Below are positions 15,334 to 23,248 of a DNA stretch of 32,309 bases, piece by piece (the stretch's first letter is position 1; each line of letters starts with the position of its first letter). The stretch covers positions 1-32,309 of the forward strand of contig JAGCDZ010000091.1 in the NCBI GenBank assembly GCA_017650905.1, in the 5' to 3' direction. The translations under genes and the position numbers were made by a program. This DNA comes from Prevotella sp. Lineage in GTDB: Bacteria; Bacteroidota; Bacteroidia; Bacteroidales; Bacteroidaceae. The notes below the pieces were generated by a model that saw only the letters and a list, made by a program, of their open reading frames with translations, was not told the DNA's origin and made no database searches.

Positions 15334-16689
15334 ATGATTGAACAATCAGAAAACGCTCAGAAGAGCACCAAGAAGGAAACCAGGTTTGTAACCCCGACGC
15401 TGTCGGACATCTTCGCCAGTGAGAAGCCTCCTGTGATGCCTCCCTCGCTACCGAAGTTAGTGAAGACAGCCATCTCGCGTACACCCGACCTGCTGAAGCC
15501 GACGGTGGCACAGGCCATCTTCCCGGCATTGGCCTCGTATCCTAAAGACCTGCGATTTGAATACATCGATGGTCAGGATCGTGAGCTCCGTATCAACTGC
15601 CTGACCATCGCACCCAGCAGTTCGGGAAAGGACACCTGCGTACGTCAGCCGCTGAATCATATCCTGGCCGACATGAAACGGCGAGACAAGGTGAACAGAG
15701 ATCGTCTCAAGCAGTTCAACGACAAGTACAACAGAACGGGTCAGAACGAAGAAAAGCCCAAGCGTCCTGACAATCTGCAAATACAGTATATCATGGATGA
15801 CATCACACGCGCAGGACTCTATACCAAGATGGAGGATGCCCAGGGAGCACCCCTTTATTTGAAGCTCAACGAGATAGAGCGATGGAACCAGATAGAAGGT
15901 GCCAAAGGCCGCAACAACCAGTTCTCGGTGATGAAGACCTGCGATGACGAGGACAACGACTTCGGTAGCGATCGCGCCGGTACGCAGAGTGTCTCAACCA
16001 CAGGTACTCTTTTCCTGAACTGGAATGCTAACTCGACCATCGCCAAGGCGGTCAAGTACTTCCAGTGGGTTTTGATAGAAGGGCCTCTTTCGCGTATCTG
16101 TTTTGCCACCATCCCCGAGGTGGAACTGGATGCCGACATCCCCAAGTATGGTAAGTATGACAAGAGTTACGACGAGGCGCTCCTGCCCTTCATCGAGAAT
16201 CTGAAAGCTGCGAGTGGCACCATTAATTGCCCACAAGCCAAGCGGTTTGCAGAGCGCCTGAAGGATGAATGTCGTGAGTTTGCCGTCAAGTCTCAGAGCC
16301 GTGAGTTCTTTGATATCAGTCACAGGGCCATCGTGGCGGCTTTCCGCAAGGCTTGTTGCCTCTATGCCGCCAATGGCATGAAGTGGGAGAAAACAATTGA
16401 AAATTTCTGCCGTTGGAGCTTTACCTACGACATGTGGATTAAGATGGTGGTCTGGGGTAATGCCATCCGCGACGCCAATAAGGATGTTCAGACTTCCAAG
16501 CGCGGGCCGAGCAACTTGTTGGAGCAGATAACTGCCAACAATGAAGGTGTGTTCTGTTATCGTGACGCCGTGAATGTGAGATTGCAGAACGGCATGACCG
16601 AGGAAGGCACTGGCAATATGCTCTCACAGTGGAAGTGTCGGAAGCACATATTACAGTTGACAGATGACACTTACAAAAAGTTGCACTAA
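15334..16689 (+). CDS. DUF3987-type helicase/ATPase-like protein
   Basis: A 451-residue protein. Residues 91-101 (TIAPSSSGKDT) form a Walker A-like P-loop, with the layout of DUF3987 proteins next to VirE-N primases. A later acidic strand (YLKLNEIERWNQ, about 172-183) is a Walker B candidate, and TGTLFLNWNANST (about 228-240) fits a sensor-type strand. The C-terminal 80 residues (SNLLEQITANNEG...EGTGNMLSQWKCRKHIL) look like a winged-helix DNA-binding domain. A helicase or loader role for the replication-like operon is inferred from family and context. The last dozen codons include a heptamer array, and a hairpin follows the gene. Confidence 0.85.
   Translation: MIEQSENAQKSTKKETRFVTPTLSDIFASEKPPVMPPSLPKLVKTAISRTPDLLKPTVAQAIFPALASYPKDLRFEYIDGQDRELRINCLTIAPSSSGKDTCVRQPLNHILADMKRRDKVNRDRLKQFNDKYNRTGQNEEKPKRPDNLQIQYIMDDITRAGLYTKMEDAQGAPLYLKLNEIERWNQIEGAKGRNNQFSVMKTCDDEDNDFGSDRAGTQSVSTTGTLFLNWNANSTIAKAVKYFQWVLIEGPLSRICFATIPEVELDADIPKYGKYDKSYDEALLPFIENLKAASGTINCPQAKRFAERLKDECREFAVKSQSREFFDISHRAIVAAFRKACCLYAANGMKWEKTIENFCRWSFTYDMWIKMVVWGNAIRDANKDVQTSKRGPSNLLEQITANNEGVFCYRDAVNVRLQNGMTEEGTGNMLSQWKCRKHILQLTDDTYKKLH
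16650..16670. repeat. In-frame heptamer array at the end of the DUF3987 gene
   Basis: ATTACAG, TTGACAG, ATGACAC with a 7-nt period encode ILQLTDD near the C-terminus. The units are almost those at 6700-6720 and 14832-14852. Confidence 0.75.
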
Positions 16690-16734
16690 CCCCAAGGCGC
16701 AATGGTTCTTGTAACTATTGTGCTAACCATCTTA

Positions 16735-16780
16735 AAGCAATCGGGCAGGACTCTCAAATATAGGACCTGCCCGATTTGCT
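16735..16780 (+). terminator. Hairpin after the primase operon
   Basis: ATCGGGCAGG and CCTGCCCGAT form a perfect 10-bp stem, extended by AGCA/TGCT with one bulged A, around a 16-nt loop. It lies about 45 nt past the DUF3987 stop. The U tract is short (GATTTGCT), so efficiency is uncertain. Confidence 0.6.
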
Positions 16781-16791
16781 ATTGAAATGAT

Positions 16792-16820
16792 GAGCTCACG
16801 CGAGGCACGCTGTGATCCGG
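16792..16820. repeat. Diverged relic of the 22-bp repeat
   Basis: GAGCTCACGC followed by GCTGTGATC resembles GAGCTCACGCTCG...GCTCGTGATC at 6646-6679, with an internal deletion. It lies between the primase operon terminator and the convergent GH127 gene, at the right end of the accessory region. Confidence 0.4.
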
Positions 16821-16938
16821 ATTAAAACGGCGGGTCGGGGACGGTTCTTTGATCTGTTCCCCAAAGATGAGAATAGGAAAGGGAAGTCAGTTCGTTCGTG
16901 ATACAAAGGGGGCACCTCTGTGTCGACGCTGATGATGG

Positions 16939-19383
16939 TCATCTGACACTCCATTCAAACAGTCCTGCGGAATTGTCATCAGGCAGTACGACTTCCAGGC
17001 GCAGGGCCTTGGTGCTGACGGGATCGAAATTGACGGTACAGGCAGCGCCCTTGTCGGTGGGATAGCGATCGGCACCGCTGACGGGCTGCCACTGGCCCTG
17101 TGCATCGAGATAGAGGATTCGCCAGGACTTCGGCACACGGCATCCGCCCCAAGGGCCGTCGTCAAACCAATATACGGTGCAGCTCTGGACGGTGCTTTGC
17201 TGCGGGAACTCATAGCCGAGCCACTCTGTGGTGCCTTGTTTTGGCCACCAGTGGGTGTAGGGCACAGAGCGGTCGTTCTCATCCTTTGGTACCAGACGGT
17301 CGTTGATAGAGGAAAGGGCCGGCACCTTTGACCCGCTGCTGACCTTGCTCTCTGAAGCGAGTGTGGCAGGCTGAGAGGGATTGGTGGCATTCAGGTCCTG
17401 AGGCAGCCAGACGCGCATCTTTCCCGAGCCGCGATGGCACCAGGCGTAATAGGGAATCAGCGTAAGTGTCTGATCCTGCGTTTCAAGGCGGCCCTGCTTG
17501 TTGAAATTCAGCGTCTGGGCATCGGTAATCAGTGTCTGGATCGGTATTCCCGCAATCTCACCCTTGCCAAAGGTGAACTTCGGCTCCTGATTGATGAGGA
17601 CTCCCATGATATCGAATTTGTTGTCGGGATGCTCGGCACAATAGACCAGCGGTCCGCGCTCTACAGAGATCATGCCGCGATCGGCCTCCACCTTGTGGTT
17701 GGCACGAACGGTACGAGGCTCCATGTCGAAATGAATCTGCACCTTGTCGTCCTTCTTCCACTTGCGGTCAATGGTGTAATAGCCGTCGGCAGTGATACTG
17801 CCGACCATAGAACCATTGACCTTAATGGTGTAGCTGGGACGTTTGTTGTCGGAGTATTGATAGAGGTTGGAGGGTACTGCCAGGTTCCGGACCCAGCCTG
17901 GGATGCGGATCTTCATGGCAAACTGGCCGACAGCGTTCTTGTCGACCGTCACGGTGATATCGCCATTCCAGGGATAGTCGGTGGTCTGGCTCAAGACCAC
18001 TTTTTTACCATCAACCGTCAAAGTGCTCTTATTCGAGAGGAAAAGATTGACATATACACTACTCAACTCCTTACTCCTTCCCTCCTTCTCTCCTTTTCTT
18101 ACAGCATAGATATAGCCGGGGAGCGAGGGGATAAAACGACAGATGTTACTCGGACAGCAGGCGCAGCCGAACCACGCCTGACGCTGGTGCTGCCCCATCG
18201 ACTCCAAGGGGTTGGGATAGAAGAAGCCGTTGCCCTCGAGGGAGACACCGCTGATGAGGCCGTTGTAGAGTGTACGCTCGAGCACATCATAGTATTTCGA
18301 ATCGCCATGAAGCAGGAACAGACGGTAGTTGACGTAGACATTGCCGATGGCAGCGCAGGTCTCGCAGTAGGCACTCATATTGGGCAGTTCGTAGTTCTTG
18401 CCAAAGGCCTCACCGCTCGAAGTGGCACCGATACCGCCGGTGATGTAGAGTTTCTTGGTGACGATATTGTCCCAGATGGCATCGATGGCCTTGATATAGC
18501 CTTCATCGCCAGTAAGCGCGGCCACATCAGCCATACCGGCATACATATAGGCTGCACGGACGGCATGACCCACGGCCTCATCCTGATCAATGACGGGCTG
18601 ATGACTCTGTGAGTACTCGGTCTTGATGGTGGTCTTGCCGCGATAGTCGAGCAGGAACTTGGCAAAGTCGAGATAACGCTGCTGTCCGGTGGCTAAGTAA
18701 AGACGGGCCATGGCCATCTCTGCAATCTGATGACCCGGCACGACGCACATCTGACCAGGATTGGGGCCGACTTCCTTACAGGCCACGTCGGCATAGCGGC
18801 AGGCAATGTCGAGGAACTTGCGCTTGCCCGTAGCCTGCCAATAGGCTACGGCGCCCTCGACCATGTGCCCCAGGTTATAAAGCTCGTGCGAGAGGTCTTC
18901 CTCTTTCACCCAACGGCGGTCACCAGCCCAGTGGTGCGGGTCGGCAGGATTCTGCGTGCGTGCAGTATAGAGGTAGCCGTCGGGCTCCTGTGCTTTAGCG
19001 ATGATGTCGATGACGGAGTCGCAGTAGGCCTCCAGTTTCTTGTCAGGATATGTCTGAAGGATATAGGCAGCACCTTCAAGGGTCTTGTAGGGGTCGGTAT
19101 CGTCGAACGAGTAGCCCACTCCATTCACCTTGAACACCTTCGTGGGGTCTGCGAGGTGGGCGGCGGCATTGTCGAAGTTCTTATAGCGGCCCGTCTCCTC
19201 GCACTTGGAGAAAGCAAGAGGGATGGTAACCTTCCGACTGGCTTCAAGCCGTTGTCCCCAGAAAGTGCCTGGGGTGACCTTCACACTCGTAAACGGAACA
19301 GGGGTGATGGGGTAGCCGGTTTGCGCTATGCTAAATGCTAAATGACAAATGATAAATGAAAAACTGAACAGGATCTTTTTCAT
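16939..19383 (-). CDS. Secreted GH127 beta-L-arabinofuranosidase
   Basis: An 814-residue secreted enzyme. The first 21 residues form a signal peptide whose hydrophobic core is encoded by a heptamer array. The catalytic domain shows the GH127 Cys/Zn centre: E341 and C343 in YCETCAA, and C409-C410 in WFGCACCPSN, with E325 in SSGEAFG at the position of the acid/base of the characterised enzyme HypBA1. The family uses a cysteine nucleophile to remove beta-L-arabinofuranose. After a beta-sandwich region the last 130 residues (WWPKQGTTEWLGYEFPQQSTVQSCTVYWFDD) look like a discoidin-type carbohydrate-binding domain. Residues about 429-445 are a Lys/Glu/Ser-rich loop encoded by a second heptamer array. 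It is 21 nt downstream of the related enzyme gene at 19405, probably one operon. Substrates may be arabinosylated pectin (RG-II) or extensin-type glycoprotein. Confidence 0.92.
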   Translation of the reverse strand: MKKILFSFSFIICHLAFSIAQTGYPITPVPFTSVKVTPGTFWGQRLEASRKVTIPLAFSKCEETGRYKNFDNAAAHLADPTKVFKVNGVGYSFDDTDPYKTLEGAAYILQTYPDKKLEAYCDSVIDIIAKAQEPDGYLYTARTQNPADPHHWAGDRRWVKEEDLSHELYNLGHMVEGAVAYWQATGKRKFLDIACRYADVACKEVGPNPGQMCVVPGHQIAEMAMARLYLATGQQRYLDFAKFLLDYRGKTTIKTEYSQSHQPVIDQDEAVGHAVRAAYMYAGMADVAALTGDEGYIKAIDAIWDNIVTKKLYITGGIGATSSGEAFGKNYELPNMSAYCETCAAIGNVYVNYRLFLLHGDSKYYDVLERTLYNGLISGVSLEGNGFFYPNPLESMGQHQRQAWFGCACCPSNICRFIPSLPGYIYAVRKGEKEGRSKELSSVYVNLFLSNKSTLTVDGKKVVLSQTTDYPWNGDITVTVDKNAVGQFAMKIRIPGWVRNLAVPSNLYQYSDNKRPSYTIKVNGSMVGSITADGYYTIDRKWKKDDKVQIHFDMEPRTVRANHKVEADRGMISVERGPLVYCAEHPDNKFDIMGVLINQEPKFTFGKGEIAGIPIQTLITDAQTLNFNKQGRLETQDQTLTLIPYYAWCHRGSGKMRVWLPQDLNATNPSQPATLASESKVSSGSKVPALSSINDRLVPKDENDRSVPYTHWWPKQGTTEWLGYEFPQQSTVQSCTVYWFDDGPWGGCRVPKSWRILYLDAQGQWQPVSGADRYPTDKGAACTVNFDPVSTKALRLEVVLPDDNSAGLFEWSVR
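18058..18099. repeat. In-frame heptamer-like array inside the GH127 gene
   Basis: Pyrimidine-rich units ACTACTC, AACTCCT, TACTCCT, TCCCTCC and further diverged ones recur every 7 nt on the plus strand and encode a charged loop (KGEKEGRSKELSS) in the GH127 protein. Confidence 0.6.
19331..19358. repeat. Heptamer array encoding the GH127 signal-peptide core
   Basis: Four exact units, CTAAATG, CTAAATG, ACAAATG, ATAAATG on the plus strand, read as TCATTTR/GCATTTA on the coding strand and give FIICHLAFS of the signal peptide. Confidence 0.9.
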
Positions 19384-19404
19384 ATTGTTGTTTTGATGAT
19401 TTTT

Positions 19405-22203
19405 CTACTGATTCAAACCAATGACTTCCTTCAATTGGTTGGTGGCTCGCTGAATCATGTCCATCGTGCCGCTGCCGTCGCTGACATAGCGGATGACCAT
19501 ACCGGCGTAGGAAACGGCACGATTAGCCTTCTCGTCGTCTTTAGGCAGTTTCTTGGCCTGTTCGAGCAAAGCCTGCAGTTCGTGTAAATCTTCCAGTTCC
19601 GGCAGGTTGCCCGGTCGCATGGTGTTGATAATGGCATTCAGCGACGAGGCCACATTATCGATCTCCTCCTGCGTATAGCGCGTTTCAGGGGCATCCATAT
19701 AGGGTTGTGCCTTGGCATACTGCTGCTGCATGCGGGTAAAACCGTGAATGGCCCAGGGCGCATATTCCGGCACTTTCACCGTCAGCGCGTTCCAGGCCTG
19801 TTGCTCATCGCAGCGGCTCTTGGCTATCAGCAGCAACTCGCGGAGTTGGGATTTGTCGACGGCACCACTGCCGGCCAGATTTGCCGAGGGGGCATCGGGG
19901 AGGATGATGCGGAAATAGTGCGTCAGGTGCTGGTCGCCGTCATAATCAGGAATAAAGTTGCTCAAATCGTGGTTCACGTCGACAGTGGCCTCATTCCACG
20001 TCTTGATGCCAGTGGCAGCCATTACCAGCGGGCCACGCATGAAGGCTCCCACCCAATGACCTTCCTGCTTGTCGGGTCCGAAGTCGAGATGTCTGGAGAA
20101 TGGCATCACAACCTCTACGACATCCCCTACTTTCCACTGGCGGGAAGGAATCTCCACATAGCTGCTGGGCTGATAGCTTTTGGAAACGCTTTTGCCATTC
20201 AGCTTGATATCGAAGCCTTCTGTAGCCCAGTATGGCACGCGCAGTTTCATGGAGAATTTCGAGGATTGAGACTGCTGGATGCGGATAACGGAACGCTCTG
20301 CCGGCCACTCACACTCCTGCTTGATGATGACACCTTTCTGTTTCCAGTGGGCCGTAGTAGGCATATAGAGCGTCACCCATATCGTGTTGTCGCTGACGAA
20401 ATAGGTTGCCTCCTGATATTTGACATGGTTCTCCACGCCTGTGCCGCCACAACAGGTGGCCTGCGGTGTCTCGTTGCCCCAAGGTTTCGAGGCATCAAGG
20501 CCTACCGCATACTGATACACGGTCTGGTACTGACGCGGATTCACGGAACCGATAATCTGGTTGTATAGCACACGCTCATAATAGTCCATATAGCGGGCAT
20601 CATCCGGATTGAAGCAGTTCAGATCCTTCGTCAGCTTGGCCAGGTTGTAGGCGCAGCACGTCTCGTTCATGGTAGGCTCATGCTGTTCGTGACCGCCCCA
20701 ATGGGTGACATTCGTACACATCGAGGCGATTTGCGAGTAGGGCTGACGGAACATCTCCCCGTTGCCCACACCGCCCATCGCATAGCGGTAGCGCCCCTGA
20801 ATCATCGTCCAGAAATTCTGTGCCAGGTTGTAGTAATAGGGGTTGTTGTTGCTGCGGAAAGAGCGCAGGGCCCCAGTCACCATCGGTATGTGTTGATTGG
20901 CATGACGTGTACGGATGGCATCGATATTCTTAGCCAGCGGGTCGAAGAAGGCCGGACTGTCGAAGTAGTTGGATGCCTCCAGCAGCCGTTGCTTCTCTTC
21001 TGCCGTTCCCGTCATCTCTGACAGTCGAGCCAACGACTCCGCCATACCGCCCACCTCACCAGCAATGTACATGTTCCACATCTCGTAACGGTTGCCAGGA
21101 CGTGCCCGTCGCTCGTCCTGCTGCCCGTCGCTCTTCACGTAGGTGCGATAGTGGAGCCGGTTCCACACCCACAGTCCCATATCCTTAGCCGTCAACAGCG
21201 CCTTGTCGGCAGTCGGCTTGTCGTCGATATAGGTGGCAATGTCAATCAGACCAGCCAACTGTTTATGTACGGAGTAGTAGGGTGCCCACACCCAATTCTC
21301 GTTGTTGTAGGCGCGATACATCTCTATCAGTACGCAGTGCTGTGCCGGGATGGCGTTCAGATAGCCATAGCCGTATTTCCTGCAATCCTTCTTGTAGCGG
21401 TCGAAGTCGGCCCAGGTGCCTTGCATCTCCTTCAGCTCTTCTTCTGGGGCAAAGTCGCGTGCTTCCCAATAGCGGCCCAGCTGGTCGTTCCATACGAAAG
21501 TCAGTTCCTGACACCGGCGCAGTTCGTTGACCATCTCAATGATGTTCCTGCGCAGGATGTCTTTCTTCGTCTTGTCCTGACAACTGGCAAAGGCCATCGC
21601 CAATGCCGACATATAGTGTCCGGAGCCGTGTCCTTTCAACTTTGTCGTAGGCGAGTCCCATCCGTCAGCCTCAGGGTAGCCCTCGGTAGAGAGACCGTAT
21701 GTGTCGCGGTAGTTATAGAGCTGTTGTTTGACGGGGAGGCTGATGAGCTGGTCGATATCGAGGTCGCGGTTCCATGCCAAACGGTTCTTTCCATCGATGC
21801 TCACCTCGTTCAGGGGTAGCGGCTCTGCCACAGGCTTATGACTTTTCACTTTCATCTTTTCACTTCCCACCACCGTCACCTCAGCGGATACGGGGTAGCC
21901 ATTGGCCGTTGTGTTGTCGCCGATGATGAATCCGCGGATCTTATATTTTGTACCAATGGGATTGATGGCGGGGTTTGCCTCCGCCTTCTCCGTCGCTTCC
22001 GATGCATTGAGCCACTTCACCTGGCGGTATTCGCCATAGCCGTCAGCATATTTCACCCATAGCTGATAGGGCAGCTGCGGCACATTGCCAACAGGTGTCT
22101 CTGTGCTGACACGTTCTATGCTCACGATGCTACGCAGGTTCTGGGCCGAGGCTCCAGTGAGCATCAGTACAGTCATGATGCCTGCCATTGTCATCTTTTT
22201 CAT
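19405..22203 (-). CDS. Secreted GH146/GH127-type (DUF1680) beta-L-arabinofuranosidase
   Basis: I place the start at an ATG giving 932 residues (MKKMTMAGIMTVLMLTGASAQ, a good signal peptide); a start six codons earlier is possible, but the transcript start predicted from the -7 box falls on it. An N-terminal Ig-like domain with DNTTANGYPVSAEVTVVG is followed by a large (alpha/alpha)6-type domain. Conserved cysteines are seen in MNETCCAYNLAKL and TCCGGTGVENHVKY, the DUF1680-type Cys/Zn site, and HWVGAFMRGPLVMA marks the beta-sandwich after it. The architecture with the N-terminal Ig domain resembles GH146 more than GH127. A helical extension (about 800-930) closes the protein. It is the first gene of a probable two-gene operon with GH127, and the two may attack differently linked beta-L-arabinofuranosides. 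Confidence 0.85.
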   Translation of the reverse strand: MKKMTMAGIMTVLMLTGASAQNLRSIVSIERVSTETPVGNVPQLPYQLWVKYADGYGEYRQVKWLNASEATEKAEANPAINPIGTKYKIRGFIIGDNTTANGYPVSAEVTVVGSEKMKVKSHKPVAEPLPLNEVSIDGKNRLAWNRDLDIDQLISLPVKQQLYNYRDTYGLSTEGYPEADGWDSPTTKLKGHGSGHYMSALAMAFASCQDKTKKDILRRNIIEMVNELRRCQELTFVWNDQLGRYWEARDFAPEEELKEMQGTWADFDRYKKDCRKYGYGYLNAIPAQHCVLIEMYRAYNNENWVWAPYYSVHKQLAGLIDIATYIDDKPTADKALLTAKDMGLWVWNRLHYRTYVKSDGQQDERRARPGNRYEMWNMYIAGEVGGMAESLARLSEMTGTAEEKQRLLEASNYFDSPAFFDPLAKNIDAIRTRHANQHIPMVTGALRSFRSNNNPYYYNLAQNFWTMIQGRYRYAMGGVGNGEMFRQPYSQIASMCTNVTHWGGHEQHEPTMNETCCAYNLAKLTKDLNCFNPDDARYMDYYERVLYNQIIGSVNPRQYQTVYQYAVGLDASKPWGNETPQATCCGGTGVENHVKYQEATYFVSDNTIWVTLYMPTTAHWKQKGVIIKQECEWPAERSVIRIQQSQSSKFSMKLRVPYWATEGFDIKLNGKSVSKSYQPSSYVEIPSRQWKVGDVVEVVMPFSRHLDFGPDKQEGHWVGAFMRGPLVMAATGIKTWNEATVDVNHDLSNFIPDYDGDQHLTHYFRIILPDAPSANLAGSGAVDKSQLRELLLIAKSRCDEQQAWNALTVKVPEYAPWAIHGFTRMQQQYAKAQPYMDAPETRYTQEEIDNVASSLNAIINTMRPGNLPELEDLHELQALLEQAKKLPKDDEKANRAVSYAGMVIRYVSDGSGTMDMIQRATNQLKEVIGLNQ
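21838..21865. repeat. In-frame heptamer array inside the GH146-type gene
   Basis: ATGACTT, TTCACTT, TCATCTT, TTCACTT with an exact 7-nt period encode SEKMKVKSHK, a basic linker between the N-terminal Ig-like domain and the catalytic region. Confidence 0.85.
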
Positions 22204-22225
22204 CGTCTGCAATTGTATCATGGCA

Positions 22226-22233
22226 CAAAAGTA
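22226..22233 (-). promoter_or_regulatory. -7 element upstream of the GH146-type gene
   Basis: TACTTTTG on the minus strand fits TAnnTTTG. The expected transcription start, about 6-8 nt downstream, falls on the more distal ATG (22221), which favours translation from 22203. The -33 region (GTTGG) is weak. It separates the arabinofuranosidase genes from the amidohydrolase upstream. Confidence 0.5.
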
Positions 22234-22279
22234 ATCAAAGTGCAGGACGCAACCAACCTCTTAAGAGATCAGAGGGACA

Positions 22280-23212
22280 TTATTCCGACATATTCTTGAT
22301 GTAAGGCAGATCGGGGAGATTGGTGAAGCCGTAGAAGCGCTGTGCATTCTCACCAAGGATGAGCCGTTTGTCGGCATCGGAGAGCTGTGAGGACTTGAGG
22401 ATGAAGTCGTACGACATGCGGTAGGTGATGGCAGTGATGGTACGGGGATAGTCGGAGCCCCACATCAGTTTGTCATAGCCGGCGATGTCACCCACCTCAC
22501 GAATGGCACGTATGGCCGAGGGGAAGGGATAGAACTCCGCATTGTAAAGCCAGGTGATGCCACCCATCTCTATCATCACATTCGGGTTCTGGGCCAGGGC
22601 TATCTGCCGGCGCCAGCTGGGATTCTCCCAACAGGGTGTCTGCGGGGGATTGGCCATGCCCAGATGGCCGATGGCAATCTTCAGCCTCGGGCACTCGCTG
22701 ATCACCTCGCTGAGTTCGTCCACCTGACGGTCACCATCCTCGAGGGTGATGCTCAGCACCACATCCCGCTGCTCCATCAGACGGAACATCTGCATCATCT
22801 CGTCGCCGGTCAGGGGCTTGCCCAAGAGCCGATGACCGGGGATGGCCATGCCTCGGAAACCGCGCTGCAGAATCAGTTCCTCAGCTTGCGCAAGGAAATC
22901 CGGCTGCCGGTAGTCGGCCATGCCACAGCAGAAGAAACGCTCGGGATACTGACGCTGTACCGTCTCCAGATAGTCGTTCTGCAAGCCGTCGATAAACTCC
23001 TGAACCACCACAGCTGCGCCCACTTGGGCATAATCCATGTTCGAGAGGAACACTTCGGCCGAGTTCTGGCTGTCGATGATAAAGGGCGGCATCATCTGCA
23101 CCTCCTCACCGAGGAAGATGCTGCGCCCGTTCTTCAGCGAACGTATCGGTTTGCCGTCCCAGCTCGTATCCTGCCTCAGCCACAAATGCGAATGTGCATC
23201 TATTGTAATCAT
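22280..23212 (-). CDS. Amidohydrolase-2 family sugar lactonase-like protein
   Basis: A 310-residue cytoplasmic protein of the Amidohydro_2 (COG3618-like) group. It begins ITIDAHSHLW, with the HxH metal motif at H7 and H9, has IAIGHLGMA with the third histidine, and ends with KLMWGSDYPRT carrying the conserved Asp (GSDYP). Characterised relatives hydrolyse L-fucono-, L-rhamnono- or L-galactono-lactones. The gene follows an aldo/keto reductase of the L-galactose/L-fucose dehydrogenase type in the same direction, with a 36-nt gap filled by heptamers. Together they fit sugar to lactone to acid. No dehydratase or aldolase is nearby, so the pathway is incomplete in this window and the substrate is not proven. 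Confidence 0.83.
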   Translation of the reverse strand: MITIDAHSHLWLRQDTSWDGKPIRSLKNGRSIFLGEEVQMMPPFIIDSQNSAEVFLSNMDYAQVGAAVVVQEFIDGLQNDYLETVQRQYPERFFCCGMADYRQPDFLAQAEELILQRGFRGMAIPGHRLLGKPLTGDEMMQMFRLMEQRDVVLSITLEDGDRQVDELSEVISECPRLKIAIGHLGMANPPQTPCWENPSWRRQIALAQNPNVMIEMGGITWLYNAEFYPFPSAIRAIREVGDIAGYDKLMWGSDYPRTITAITYRMSYDFILKSSQLSDADKRLILGENAQRFYGFTNLPDLPYIKNMSE

Positions 23213-23240
23213 CTATAAACTATAAACTCTAAACAATAAA
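23213..23240. repeat. Heptamer array between the reductase and amidohydrolase genes
   Basis: CTATAAA, CTATAAA, CTCTAAA, CAATAAA with an exact 7-nt period, directly abutting the amidohydrolase ATG. Confidence 0.88.
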
Positions 23241-23248
23241 CAAAAATC

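Noticed and set aside
4667-16689. An intact prophage or integrative conjugative element
   Set aside because: There are primase-, lysis- and HU-like genes, but no integrase, terminase, capsid, tail, relaxase or type IV secretion gene and no clear att repeats.
17434-18612. A 392-codon plus-strand frame opposite GH127
   Set aside because: The minus-strand frame carries the GH127 Cys/Glu centre and signal peptide; the opposite frame has no recognisable feature.
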